Shown here piece after piece: positions 23,001 through 38,000 of a stretch of 64,000 nt of DNA. A program made the translations under genes and the position numbers. The stretch is from Prinia subflava (Eukaryota > Chordata > Aves > Passeriformes > Cisticolidae), in the NCBI RefSeq assembly GCF_021018805.1, contig NC_086253.1, positions 8,806,735-8,870,734 on the forward strand, written 5' to 3'. The notes beneath the pieces are model-generated. The model saw nothing but the letters and a program-made list of their open reading frames with translations, ran no database searches and was not told the DNA's origin. Each line of letters opens with the position of its first letter. Position 1 is the first letter of the stretch.

Positions 23001-26000
23001 TGAACTTTCCTGTTCCCTCTCGCTATCACACGGTTGCACACCACATGCAAGTTCTCTCTCTACACATCTGTCGTTTTGGGGGGATTTTTGCTCTTGTTCT
23101 TTGTTGACCTGGACAGAAATCTGGCTTTAACTCTTCATCTCCTGAGCTGGCACAAGAGAAGAAAAAGCTTGTGTGCAGCAGGAGTACAGCTCCTCTGCTT
23201 TTTCTCAGCGTTATTGGCTAAGTCTATGTTTAGCTTTCAGATTTCTGTAGTCAAGAGGAAAAAAGGGGGGCAGAGGGTACAACTGAAATTCAAACCCCAA
23301 AAATAAAAAGCATTCTTCATCTCCTCTAAGAGCTGGACTTCCATTGCTCTGTGATGCCTCCCTCGCTTACAGAGCTCCTGCAGAAAAGACAGATCAGATC
23401 TGCTTGGTGTGTGACAGAGGAGGGAATTCACTGCCAATGAGTGCCTCATTTTGAAGATTCAGTGATAAATGAACTTCTGTAACCACTGTGCTAAGAGAGG
23501 CCACGTTTGCCATGTGGTGCAGAGTCACAAACTGCCAGAATAATGCCAGCAAAAGGGGGAACTGCCACAAACCCCTCAGGGATCCATGGAGAGGAGTGCC
23601 CCAGGGCTGGGGCTCTCTGCAGAGGGGACTCGGGTGTTTGTGAGGAGCCATCAGCCCAACAAAGGAGTGCCTGAGGTGACTGCAGTCCTGGTGCAGGGCT
23701 GAGGAAGGACATAAACACGAGAGGGGCAGGGGCAGGGCAGTGCCAGCAAACCCAGCAGGCTGGCAGAGCATAGGGGAGGCTGGTGTGGAGGATGGAGCAG
23801 CAGGGCTGATGTTCATGCACAGGGAACGTGACACCAGCAGCCTGACATGGAGGCTGGCCTGCCAGGGACCAGGGTGGAGATTGTTTCACCAGCAGAAATC
23901 ACTTCAGGAGAAGCTGAGTCAATTCCCTGGAATGCAGTGGTTTGGAAATCTTCTACCCTGCCACCACTGAAATGACACTGGCCTCAAAATAATGTAAAAT
24001 GCATTAATCAAGGCTCCAACAGTCCAAAGCTATTGCCAAGGAGCCAAGGTAGTGCTGTGTTTAGTCCCACACACAAACTAAAGGACACAGCACATCTGCT
24101 GTATAAACTGCAGGGAGCTGCTCCCTGTCATCTCAGCACAGCAGCTGCACAATCTCTGTGAGGAAAGAGCCAAGCAAAACGAAGGAATGCACACTTCTGT
24201 CAGTAAAACCTCGGTCTCTACATTGACACATGCTTTTGTTACGTGTAATACTGACTATCACACACCAAAGATTGGAAAAAGAATCTATTTGTCCCTGCCC
24301 AGCAGTGAAATATACTCTAGGGAAAGCCTGTCAAGCACAAAGATAGCAAGATTGAAAATAATTTCCCAGAAAGAGAGCAGAGATCAGCCCTGAAGCAGTT
24401 TTAATAGTTTCAATGTCTGCACTGCTGGAGAAATCACTGAAATAAAGTATACCCTTCACAATATTTTACCTAACTTGCACAGATGGACAATCTGTTCTCA
24501 TTCCTTACTGCAATTAAATATGAAGAACACAAAGTTTCATAATATTGTTGCTCATATCATAAGAAAAGGCTCTTATGTTCCCAAGTTTAATTAGACAGGT
24601 AAGTGCCCAACAACCAATTCTGAGAAGTCATTTAACTGGACAGATGAGACAGAAATGTCTTTTGATTGGATAAATACAGTTATAACCTCCAACTACCCTT
24701 CCCTGCACTTCAGACTGAAAATTACCATACCACATTTGTGGGGGGAGAAAGAAAAAGAAATATTGATTTTTTTTTTTACCCTTTTTACAGCTCTGATTTC
24801 ATTTCCTGGCTTGATTCGGCGAGCATAGCCTCCCTGGATCACAGCCATTGTTATTCCAATAAAGAAAAACATCTTGCCCTGCTGCATGCTGCAAGGGAGG
24901 CAAAAACACAGATTATGGAGTCACGCACGGAGCGCTCTGCCCGGGGATTCACCTGCAAGGGAGGCAGAAAGCCCCTGGGGCTCTCACAGCACTGCCATGG
25001 CAAGCAGAGAGCAACAAGGGCACACTCCAAGGTCTTATTGTACAGAGGGGACAATCTTGGCAAGTGCTGCAGCACCTCTGGGCTGCTGTGGGGTAGGTCA
25101 GCGTTTCTGGGGTGGCTCATACATAAAGGAGCCTGTGCTGTGAACATCTGTGCTGTGTGTGTGGGAGATGTTGGTTTCCAAGGTCATGCAGGGTTTGATG
25201 GAGGTCAGCAAGGCACAGCGTGGTGCTGATCCGGTGTCACACTGGGAAGTGAGACATCACTCCTTGCACCTTTCCATTTTCTTCAATTTTCCCTTCCTTC
25301 TCTTATCAGCTGAACTATGTGGATTCTCTCAGCTGAGGGCCTCAGCTCCACAAGCAGCTGGCTGCTTCAGGGCCTGCCCTGCTGGCACACAGCTCTGCAG
25401 CTCTCCCAGGGCTGCCCTGAATGCACAGGACACAGCAAAGCTCAGGGCACTACAAAACCTCTTCTTGCCACACACGGATTGGTTAAAGCACAAACTGTAA
25501 TGAAAGGCAGACAGGGAAAGATGAGACAGCCCCTGAGAATTGCTGAGAGACACGCACAGGAATCAAGTTGCAAGTTCACGTTCCTGGCTGGAATTCTTCC
25601 TGTGAGCTGGCAGGAAAAGTATTTCAAGCTGAGCTGTTGGTGGATTCTGTTCTCTTTCTTCTCTGGTGGTTGACTACAGGAAATCAGGCTCTGTGATGTG
25701 ACTGCACACCATATGCCATGCAGAATTTGCTGATGAGCAAATATCATCACACAGATATTCCCCCATCCTTCACCTCCTAGAGCTTCCATTTGTCCTGATA
25801 CCCAAAAATTCTTCCGAGCAAGAAAAGGTTTTACTAGAATCAATATAACTAGCACAGCTCTACCTATTTCAAGAGCTTTAATTTAAACTTGGGTATTTAT
25901 ATTCCCTAGTTTTTAGAAGTTGTAGATTGAGTATTTCCTTTCTTGATAAACATGGTGCTTATATTTCATAAACTCTTCTCAAAAAGCCCAAATACCACCA

Positions 26001-29000
26001 AATGCAGGGATGGCTTTACTGAGTGGTTTTACTCATGTCAGAAAGCCTCTCTTGAAAATACACAAAGAGACCTTAAATGAAGATTTTGGAAAATATCCTA
26101 GTCAAAACATACAACATCTATTGCAATACCTGCTGAAGTGGAATCTCTGGTGAGTGAGAAAACTCAGTGTGTACTCCAAGCCAGAAAACAGGAAGAGGTA
26201 CAGGAAATAGGCCAGGCCCAAAATTTTGAGATTCCGAAGATCTGAAAAAGCAAAAAACCCAAACAAACACCAAGGGGGTGGGAGGTGGAGAGAGAAACAT
26301 GGTGGTGTTTTCCAAGCAAAGCTTGACAATAAAACCACGATAGAAGAGCAGCATTTATCAACTGTACAGGGAAATGTTCTCACCTCAGATGCTCATTTTA
26401 AATATCCACACAAGACACGCCACAAGATGAGTCCTACAGAGATGCAGAGAATCCTACATCTCCAAGTTGTGAATTGAGAAATGAAATTCCAGTCTGAAGT
26501 TCCTGGTTTGCAGTTTGAATAAGCAAACTCACATCTCCCTTGCTCATGCCTTGATCTATTTTAAAATCACTGCACTTACTGCAGCCAGTGGCTGAGGAAA
26601 ACACAAGTCACAAATCTTCAAAACATTCGTCTTCAAAACCATCTTTTAGGAATAAAAGGACCAAGGCCCAAAGGAAGTTCCAATTGCCTGTTCATAAATT
26701 ATTAAGGTGGGTTTTAAATGAGTAAACAGAGTCCTGCTTCTGGAATGGTTTGAGTACAGTTTTCACTTAGAGACCAATTCCACACACAAAAGGGCACAGA
26801 GTGTTACTGTAAAAAGCCATCTGACACTTACTCTGCTCTGAAGGGGATTCCTTTCCTCGGGTGACTGCAGAGAACTGAAATAAAGCCCAAGGACTGAGCA
26901 AATCAACTGCTGCCTGAAATCCAGATGTCACAGAAGGGACCTGATCAAAGACAGAAAGAGCTTTATTTAAAACCCTAATGTAACAACCACTGCCAGGAGC
27001 TGACAGTAATCACCAAGTGTGCCTCCACACCTACACAAATCATCTGAGATGAAACAAGGCACCTGGCACTGGGATTTGAGTGGGCCCCCATAACAACCCA
27101 GAGTTTCTGAACTCAGAACTGGTGCCAGCAGTAATTGAAAGGTACAGCACTGCTAGTACCTTCCACTGAAGACAAAAACTCTTCTTTGGGTTCTTACAAA
27201 GCAGAAGTGGCTCATTCTCAACAGCCTTGAAGGTGGCTTTATTTGGGTCACCTTCTGCATCATCACTCATGTCCAAAGAACATTTACTGGGAAAATAATG
27301 GCACATCTGCCTGCAAGATCATAGGAAGCTGAGGATTTGCTCTTGTGCTACAAATCTGAGACCAGTATGTACAACACTGGTCTGTTTTGGGACTGGTCAC
27401 TATTTCAGCCAGCCAGTGACACCTCCTGGGGAAGAGAAGGAAAATATAATTTTTACAGACATTCTTTTGATATATTTTAGAGAAATTTCCAAGGAGATTT
27501 TGCCCAGCCACAATGGGTGGCTTTTTAAAGAGGAAGATTTGTTTTGTAACACTTCTGAGCCTTGTACTGTGTGCATCTCAATTATGCACCTAGTGGCACT
27601 CTCCCTGCTCCTTACAGGCACTTATTCTTCCATCTTACGCTTATTCTTCCATCTACAGATAATTTACAATTTCTGAATTCTAAAATATAGAAAATTAAAG
27701 AAAACATTAAAGAAATAATATCTAAACATTTGGAAATCAAATTCCCTACATTATTAGGGTAACAATTTTTTTAGAGTAGAATTTAGCCTTCCACTTTATA
27801 CAACAGCCACAGGAGAGATAAGACACTCAAGAATCCTGAATGATCTCACGTAGTATTTCATGCCTTCAAAGCACTGCACAGGCTTTATTTGATGAGCTTT
27901 CTTCTCTTCACAGATAGGGAGGGAGGGAGCTACTGTCTCTTTGAGGGCAGAGATTAAAGGTCAGATTATCAGTGGAATTTAATCTCATTGCATGACCTGG
28001 GGACTCATTACAGGCTGGTTTTAATGAAGCTGTAAACAAATCAACCTTCAATATGGTATTAACGTGACCCCTGTCTTGTTTTGATAGTCAGAGCTTCTGA
28101 GTACCCACAGCAGAGTCTGGAGCCATCAGACTCACAGCAGAAACCAGTTCAATAGACTGGGCTGGTCTGAAGCCACGAAGCTGCTGATTCACACAGAACA
28201 TACTGGGATATTTATTGTCCCTCCCACTGCATTTATTGCAGACAGTAAACACACACACCCAAGAAGTTTGCTCACCCTGTTGAGAAGTCTAAGAGAATTT
28301 CCTGAAGCTGGCCTGTGGCAATCCCAGTTCCTGCCTGTGTTGGTACCATGGGGTTTGCACTACAGCACTGAGAATCTGGGCACAAGCAACTCCCTGCAAG
28401 CATCTTTGCCAGTAATTAAAGCACCCTGTAGCTTGTATCTGGTTTTAATTATTATCCATGTCAGACAGGATGTCAAGCAGCTTTGCACAAGGCTGATTTT
28501 AGTTTGGTCCAGTTACAATACATTGTAATTGCATCTTAAGTGTTTTATGAAATATATATACCTATTAGATTTTTAAATGTAGGTGTGTTTGTGTGTGAGC
28601 ATATAAATTCGTTTCAATTTCTCATATCTTTGCCATAGAAACAGTGGTCTAGAAATGATTTCATCTACTGATCCATAATGAAAACATTGTTTGCTAAAAG
28701 TGGTTAAAGTGTTTCACCAAACCCCAGAAAGTATACACTGCCAGTTTCAGTCAATGTCAGCAGCTGCATGAAGTTGTTTCTTCACAGGTCAAACTCTGCA
28801 ACATCTAACTTGTATTTAATTTCTATGCTTATGATTCATTATTCCATAATTGCTCAATTTTACTTCATGATCACCCCAAAAGTCACCTGGAATGGTGGGC
28901 ATTTTTCAGAGTGTCTGTGCTCTTTCTGTTTTCCTCTGCTGCAGAGAGATTCAGTATCAGGTCTGGGAGGCAGGGTCAGCCCACACCAGGAGGGCAGCCT

Positions 29001-32000
29001 GGGCCTGCAGCCTTTCCTTCCAAACCAGGCCTGCTCAGGATGCACAGAGCTCAGCTTTGGCTTTCCACAACTCTGCTACTGGTACTGCAGAGCCCTTCAC
29101 TCAGCCACAAAAATAAGGGTTGTAAGACTCACTCTCCAACTAGGCAGCCTTGCTCATGGCTAGCTTAGCTAAAAACTAACTCAAAAGCTCTCAAAGGGGA
29201 CAGATTCCACTAGAGATCTTCCTAGTCCTCCCTTCTCCCAGTCAGGTCACAGCAGGAGCTGTTTTGGCTACCGTAAAGCCAGTGTCTGACTCTGCACCTG
29301 ATCAACTCATGGAACAGTTGACAAAAAGAGGAAGGAAGGGAGTAAAAATGTTGTTCTCTTTGGATGAAAACACATCCATGTTTCCCATCCCCCTCCATTT
29401 TCCCTTCCTAAAAGTTAATTCCAACATGATTCAATATGAAACAGTCTCTCCTGTGAAAAGCAGAGTGATAGAGAAACAAGGGTATGATGAGAACAGAGCA
29501 AACTTCAAGGAAACAGATGTCTGATCCCACTGGCACATCCTCCTACCAATTATCATGATGATTTCCCCTCTTTGTACAGCTTTGTCCTTCCAACATATTC
29601 CACTCCTATACTTGTGGGAGCACCTGCCCTGGCTCAGAGCAGGCAAGTTCCAGGAAAGCAGCCAGCACATCTCCCTTTCCTCTGTCATGCACAGGCCACG
29701 AAAACTGCTCCCTCCCACTCAGAGAGTGAGGAATTATCAAAGGATAGAACAGAGCAGCCTAATAACTGAAATTCCAAATATGCTGGAACACATGGATCAC
29801 CTGCCCAGATGGAGGCTGACAACAACCACCAGAAGCCCCAAACCCCCTGTCCTGAGCAGCCAAACCCTCTGTGCACTTTGTGTGACTGGGAGCTGGCCCT
29901 GAGCAGCTCCTCACTGCAGCACCCACAGGGGCAGAGCCCCAAAAGGCAGTGACACAGAGCTCCCTTCCTTACCAAAATTCAGTGGTGTGGCTAACACTGA
30001 CCAGCTGATCAGGGCTTTAACAGGATAATAAAAAGGGGAAGGGATCTATTCAGTCATCACATGATCCTAAAAGGAACTGAAGCCATTTAATCACCCTACA
30101 GAGCAAAGGAGGAATTGTTTATAGAATACAGATTCACTCTGCAGCACTTCCCTACGTCACCACGTTGCCACTATCCCAGAGAGTGCAGCTCCAACTAAGA
30201 ACAGGATTTTATCTGGAAGGTTTAGAAACAGCCAAATAGGAAAGGGGATGACACATGGAAGAATTGTTAAAAGAAAATAACAGCTGTAGTGCTTGGGAAC
30301 ATAGTGGGAACAAGATTTCACATGGGACACAACCTGCTGGGAATCACTCAGGGAAGGTGCAAAGTTTTGTCCTGGTAGGATCACTGCAGATTAAAGTCTC
30401 CTGAACAATCCTCCGTGTCAAATGGATTTGGTGATCCATTTGGTGATCCAGAGACCAAGCACACTCCAAAAACTGAGTGCTGCCTGGAAACCAGGGATCA
30501 CAGCAAGGACCCAACCCAGTGAGAGCCTCAAATCAAGTGCAGATACCCAGGGCTGAACTCCACCTCTCTCACTCCACAAAGGGGACTGTTCTAAGAGACT
30601 TTTAATCAGACATACCTTGGACAGTGTCCAATCACACAGAATTAAATTCTAATGTTAATAAATGTTTGGCCCCACAAATCTAATCAGTCACTGAATTTTA
30701 GCACATGTAGGTATTTTCTAACTGTAGAAGACAGAACAGCTCAGAAAAAAGTAATTTGGTATTTTAGTGTTCAAAATATTTAAGCAAATACAAGATAATA
30801 GATAAGAAAACTTCTAACATATACTGGCTAAATGAAAGGAATTCATTCCCCAAGGAATCCTTGCAGTCACAGTTTAAATTTCACAGTCTCCCTCCCATGC
30901 TCACATTAGGTTTTGAGAAATTTAAACCTAACACACCAAAACCAGCAATGAAGCAGTCATGTTAAAAAGATTTTATATTACACTGGGCTAGGAGATAGGA
31001 CCATCCCTGGAAGTGTTCAAGGTCGAGTTGGATGAGGTTTTGATCAATCTGGCCTAGTGGAAGGTGTCCCTGCCTGTGGCATGGGGTTGGAAATAGGTGA
31101 TCTTTAATACCAACTCAAAATATTCTATGATTCTATGATCATACAACTGCTTTGACACCAACCTTAATAATAATCTTAATCCCACAAATGAGCTAAATTT
31201 CTGAGACACTGGCTAAGCCTTATTTTCACTGTTTCCAGTACTTCAACACTTCTCAAATCCTATTTTTACAGAAAACACAGATCTTGAGACTGATCGTCCA
31301 TTTACCCGTTTTTCCTTGGGAAGTGTCTCTGGAAGAAGGAGGAAGATGAAAATAAAATCAGCCACAGAAAACACGAGTGCTGACAATGCTGAACGGAGGT
31401 AGAAGACTTCTCCCTTCTCTGTGTGCATGGCGAGGTAAGCACCCATCATGGGGCCCAGGGTGAAGCCCAGGGAGAAAGCAACACCAATCATGGCCTGCAG
31501 GGGTAAAGGGAACACAGACAGAATTTCACACACCAGTTTATTCAGGTTCTGACACTATTTGGATTAACGTGGTACAGAACCCAGTCACTCTGGTGGATGC
31601 AGGGAGTGCACAGCAAAGAGCACAAAGTGTGAAAAGCCTGCTGTTTCCAAATAACCAATTTTGTTTTGTGTCCAGTCAGGGATGTGGCAGGAACAGGCAG
31701 TGGCCCATCACTGTTTGGGAATAGCTTCAGTCAGATGCTATTCGCCTCCCAGAAAGCAGAATGAACTTTGCTTTGGAACAGAAAAGAAAACAGCCCATGT
31801 CAATGTGAGCCATGCTGCACTGACTTACTCTCAGGCCCTAAAAATAGGCCCTGAGCCATTGTATTTACTAGTGCTGTAAGGCTACCTCTCTCCACAAATA
31901 AAAATGTATTTTGGCTCACCAGGATTATAATAATTTGCTTGGAAGATTCATTAGCTAGCGCTGTGAAACCTAAAGCCCTCCCTGCCCAAGAAGCAGCTTA

Positions 32001-35000
32001 TAACTGCAGTGCCTTATAACAATCTGTTAAGAGAAGTGTGGGCCTCTAAGGTTTTTATAGGATAAAAGATAAAACTGGTCATTGACAGGCCAAGTTCAGC
32101 CTGCAGGTGTTTCCATCTGGGCCACTGCCTTCTGGAAGTGGACAGGGCAGCTGCTCATACTTCTCAGTCAGCCAAATGTCACATCCTTTACCCACTGAGC
32201 TCAGATCCTGGAGCCAGCACAGTGTGCAAGGAAGTCAGGAGCACACTGTGCTGTGCTGCTGTGCTTCCACAGCTTGGGAAGGTGAGCAAAAGGAGTTGCC
32301 CTCTTACTGGCTTCCAGCTGCCAAAACTGGGACACAAGACCTTTTGATTTCTAAGCTATTATAATCAGAATTAAAGTTACCAGCAGGAGTAACAGTTCTA
32401 ACACTGAAACAAGAAAGTTTTCCCATCTCTAGAGCATCTGTGTTTCACTTGTAGGTGAAGGTTGTTGGCAAAAGTCTAAGAGCTCCCAGGAATATGATCT
32501 GGCAGCTTTTCAGAAGCCAGGTAGAATGTAAACTCATGTTTTCACTTGATCAGTGAATGCACACCTGAGGAAGATGTACTGAGCACCAAAAATCAATTAA
32601 AAATTGCCTATTAAAACTAAATGTGTGTCCCACAAGTGTAACTCACCATGCCCTTGCTCCGTGCTTTTGGAGAGTGCAAGTCAGCAATTATAGCTGTGGA
32701 CAGGCTGACATTCCCTTTGCTTATTCCACCTATGATCCTGGAGAGAAGAAAAACGCCAAAAGTCCGAGAGGCAGCCCAGAGTGAGTATGATGCTATCAAA
32801 CCCATCTGCAGAGGCAAGAAAGGGTTCTTTATAAAGCAATGCAAAGTTAATATAATTTCTGCTCATTTCCCAGCCAAACATTTACTTTTTTGTTTGTTTT
32901 CAATGGTTGCTCCAAGCCCCACGTAACAGAAATAGTTGAATAAACTGACACTGCACTGTGTCTTGAACAGCAAAATAAAAGAAATCCATACAAACTACAT
33001 ATAATTGTGGTATTTCTAACAAAATTAGAAGAGCAAAATTCTGTGGAAGTTAAACCAGTCCTGGGTACAAAACATTGTTGTACATCCCACCCTGGTTTTT
33101 TCCAAATTCAATAGAAATCTGAGTTCAAAATAAGGAGAATGTTAGTGTTCGTAAGAAATGCATCTTGCAGTGCTATACAGAACTTCCTAACCAACAATTC
33201 CCAGGCTCTGTGGAACAGGTCATGAAGTGATCAGCCCTCATTAACCACTTGATGAACTAAAATATGTAGGAATTAAGTCTAACATTTGTCAACAGAGCAT
33301 CTGAAGTCATTCTCCCATAAACATTTTGGGAAAAAGATTTTGGAAAATGACAGAAACAGATAAGTATTCGGGTGTCTTCTATGTACAGCTCTGGGTCTGG
33401 GAAGTTCAGTTTAAGCACTCACATTTGGAAGTGTGGCCAAGTGACTTGGCAAGAAAGAGTCAACAAGCAGCAGATCTAGAAAATTCAATTTTAGAGCTGA
33501 ACTGTGACTGTCACAATTCACACACAATTTAGTTTCTGTGCTAAGCACATGATCATGGTGCCTTCCATTTTATATTGAGATACCATGACTAAGATCAGCA
33601 CATGACACGTACCACTGTCATGAGGATGACAGGCCTCCTGCCCCAGTGGTCTGACACAGCACCAGTGAGAGGAGAGGAGAAAAACTGCAGGAGGGAAAAG
33701 ATTGAGCCAATCAGACCTAAAAAAAAAAAAAGATAAAAAGATAAAAAGATTTGGATTATTAGGCTTGCTGCCTTCATCTTAAATACAAAGACAGCCAAGC
33801 AGTTGAAGATCTATCATACTACATGTGATAAAAACTTGAAATTAAATATAAACCTATATATATATAGGTTTATAAATAAAGCTATGAAGAATAGCTGTCT
33901 CTGAAACCACTGCCACTCTCAGAACACCAACCTTGCACTGTTACCTGAGGCAGCAAATACAGCCAGACCAGAGTCACAGGCATAGACTGGATGACTTCCT
34001 GGTTACTTGACTGGTGAGAAGGGGTTTGAAACTCACTGGTTATTATGGAATTATGATTCTCAAGCGTTTCCCTGCTGACTACATACATTTTCTGTTCTTA
34101 AAGCAGAGATAACACGGTCTTTAACAGTCACAGTTCTTTTAAGACTTTTTTGATTGTTTGAACCTGATTCTGTCACACTTAATTAGTTTTTCTTTCCTTT
34201 TTATCATGGAAAGAAGGACTTAAGCACTGCTGTTAGTGAGGCACCCTAAGAGGTAGGAGTGATTCCAACAGACTCCAAGAGTCTTTTGAAATCTGCCTCC
34301 AGCTTCTGTGATCTTTAATTCCTCTTTTCTCTTGCCATTTCTAGCTTCACAGACTTATTAATTTGCACTACACTCTCAACAAGCAGGCAAAAGATGCTTT
34401 GCTGTCACAGCTTTCCTCTAAAGGAAAATCTGGGTTATATGTTTCAGATCATTCAGCTATCAAAGCCTTAAAAGGCAGAGGAGAGACAAACCAGAAGTTC
34501 TGCTCCCATCAACTTTGAGGGAGGCAGAATACTGGTACTGAACACCTTGTTGAGAAGAGCTGCTTGTCATGACTCAAAGCTCCAAAAAACTATGTAAAAA
34601 ATCTTACAGAATTTTACACTGGCAGTTTATGACACACAGTTCCCCTCATTGCGTTTCTAGCACTGTAAAACACCCTTTCATGCCAAATATTTCCAAGCCA
34701 GCATGCAGCAGAAAGACAGTCCCACACAAGGCAAGGGGTACTCAACACATCCTTCCAGGGAGTCCAGTCTGGACCAGCAGGAGTCAGAGCAGATAAAGGA
34801 GTGGAAACAACATTGTGATGTAGGTTGGGAGACAAGACATCTCCAGGGGATGGGATCAGAGACAGCCCTGGAGACAAAGTCTGAAACAGAGCCCCTGAAT
34901 CCCTGGGCAGAAAATGTGTGGGTGATGACTGGTGACTGGTCACAGCAGCTGAGTATTGGTGCCCTCAGGTCGCTGACACCGGCAGAGAAGTTTCTGCCTT

Positions 35001-38000
35001 GAAGACCTTGCAGTCTAATCAAAAATGAAAAATATGGCTGGCTCTGGGAGAAACAACAAGATGATCTTGCAGGAACCTTCCCAATCCTATGCTCCTTGAG
35101 GGCAGTGAAGGAATACAGGCTGCAGGAAGGCTGCAGCAGCCTCTGCTTAACATTACAACTATAATGAAACTTTCCACACAGCACTCCCAAGAGTGCAGGA
35201 CACGGCAGGTAAAAGGAAAAGTGACAAGCTGGACTTGACTAGGAGTTCCCATCCCTTGTCTAAACAGTCTGAGATGGTGAGAAGTTGAAAGTAGGAAGCT
35301 TTGGATCAAGCCTTAGAGGAGACAGAAAGCAGCTTCTGAGGGATTAAGGAAAACTGTTTCTTAGCGTTCAAAGCCAGTAATTTGACTAAAAAATGAGCAG
35401 AGAAAGAAAAACATGCCTGCAAGGATATGGTGGAAAAGAGCAAAATGGCTTATCAACTTCCTAATGCCTGTTATACCAAATTAAACAACTTTAAATAGTA
35501 ACAATACATTTAAACATATTCTAATTAAGTTTTGTGTTTCATTTTTTTTATTTTAAAAGCCTTTTGATTATCTTGGGGGAGGCCTCAGCTGAATAAAAAC
35601 AGAGGATAGAGAGAGTCTAACTAAAATTAACCCAGACATCTTCATATCTTCATACTCTGAAATCACAGTTTTATCACAACTGTCTAGAAGGCAAGAAGCC
35701 AGAAGAGGCTCTGATGTGTACCATGACATATTTCCCTCACTGTTCCTGCTGGAGCTCATCTACACCAGTGTCCCAGTGAGAGAAAATGCTTATGAGTCCT
35801 GCAAGCCAGCAGCTCTGCTTCTTTTAATAAGACTAATGAGATTTAGAAGCAGTGCTGCACTATACCTGCCCATGGGGTAAGCAAGGCTGGAACTCAGAGG
35901 TTTCTATTTCCAGTGCTTCCTACTGATTGATCTCTGATCACGTGCAGATCAGTTGTGAAGGGAGAGTAATTTCTGTGACTACCAGGGCCCAGCACAGCAG
36001 GCTCCTGACCCTCAGCTGGCAGTCTGACAACGAGGAACAGCAGGCCTGTGTTTCTGTAACAATCTGTAGAACAAATTGAGTAAGATAATTCAGGATAAAA
36101 AGGACCTCTGGAAGTCACCTACTCCAGCCACCTGCTCAAAAGGTCAGCTGTGAGGTCAGAGCAGATTGCTCAGGGCCTTACCCAATCAGGGTTTGACAAT
36201 ATCCGAGGATGGACACTGCTCTGGGCAGCCTGTTTCACTGACCACCCTCACTGGAAAAGTGTTCCTCCTTATTTCCTGTCTGAACGTTCCCTGCTGCTAC
36301 TTACACTTTTACCTCTCGTTACCTGTACTTAACTTACACCCTTACCTCTCCTTCTCCCACACACCTCAGTGAGATCCCAGCTCTCCATAACCTCCCCACA
36401 TGTGTTGGAAGGCTGCCACTCACTGCAGACCAGCCAAGGGCTCTCCATCTTCAGAGCCCTCCACTGAACTCACCACAGTGCATGGACACCCTTCCTTCTA
36501 CTGGGGACCAAACCCGAATGTAACAATTCAGATATGGTCTATCAAGGTGAGTAGAGGAAGATCACTCCCCTAAATACACTGATTCTGATTCTGTGCACTC
36601 ATGCCAGGAGCTGTTGGCACCTTTGCTGCCAGGGCTGGCTCATGCTCAGCTTGCTGCTCACCAGGACCCTCAGGGCCACCAGTGAGTGTCCCAGTCTGTA
36701 CCATTGCAAGGAATGCTCTTTCCTACAGGCAGGACTTAAAATTTGTCCTTACTGCATTTCACAAGGTTCCTGTTATCCCATTCCTCCTGCCTGTCTATGT
36801 GTCTCCAAATGACAGAGGTGGGGCTGTCCAACTCTTCACTGCCATTAGCGTGGTGAAAACAAAATCATTTATAGTCTACTCTAGGAGACATTTCCTGTGT
36901 TACTTAAATCTAGAACTAATAACAGGCAAGCATGCTTTTTGTATTTCTTGTCATTCTTCACATCAACATTGCAAATAACTTGGAAAGAACACGGTGTTTT
37001 GGCTGTTAGCTTGTTTGTTCAGTCTCCCTACCTCCAAACAAGACGCTGTTGTATTTCCGCTCTGGAGGAATCCCAGCCATCACTGCAAACCAGTCCACCC
37101 CGCGCTGCAAGGACAAATAGAATCCATCCTGAAAAACAGACAACAGGGAGACAGAAGCAGGGAGACAGTTTTATTTTCAAAGACAGCATCAGAGCTTAGT
37201 GAATTAGACACAAGTTTGCTGATTCCTTCCCTCCTCCTCCCCACAAGGGAAAATTCCTCACTGATCGTAGGCCAAAAATAGCTTGAATTGTGAATGTTAA
37301 CAGATATGTTTGGGTGGGGGAATGTCTCAGTTTGAACTTTTTCAAGCTTTCAGGCCATTACTTGCTAAATCCTGAATTAAACAGGCATGCCCTGAATCTT
37401 TCAATTAAAAAGGCATCATGAGACACACTCTGTCCTGCTGCACATAAGACTCTTTAGCCTGGGAAAACCAGAAGCTTGAAGATGCAGAAGGAAAAGGTGG
37501 TGCAAAAAAAGAATGATTCCCAAAAAGAGGAGGAGGAGGAGTTGAGAAGAAGGGAATCTGGAAGAGAAGGTGGAGATCTTGGCTATTAGAAATACACTGG
37601 AAGTGAGGGAAGACCCTGGAGATCAGAGCCCATGGTTTGGGTTAGAGATATGGCAAAGAGAAGGACAAAGCCCACAGCTGCAGCTGGAGTAGGGTTAGAA
37701 AGGCACTAATACACAGAGATGTGGGCTGCAAAAACAATTCTCCCACAACAACACGTTCATCTTGACCAGTAACACCATTAGCACCTGAGAAGGGTAACAA
37801 TGAGCACCTGCACAGCCAGGATCCAACAAGACCTTCTGCTGTGCTCCTGGAGCAGCAGCCAGCTCCCTGCTAGGAATGGAAGTTGAGATGGAATTCCACA
37901 CGAGGGGAGGGAGCAAGTGACCTTGTGAAATTCTCAGGTGGGGTAAAAGCTCTCAACTCCTTGGCTCTTCAATAAACCCAGCACGCAGATCCATTATGAA

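Larger units (their letters stand above)
26941..31305 (-). other. MFSD10: MFSD10 intron 5 (4.4 kb)
   Basis: No exon recognised. It contains the 19-bp duplication at 27621 and the CR1 tail at 30995. The many open frames are short and lack splice support. Confidence 0.7.
33717..37031 (-). other. MFSD10: MFSD10 intron 2 (3.3 kb)
   Basis: Contains the palindrome at 33847 and the CR1 at 36075. Nothing else recognised. Confidence 0.7.
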
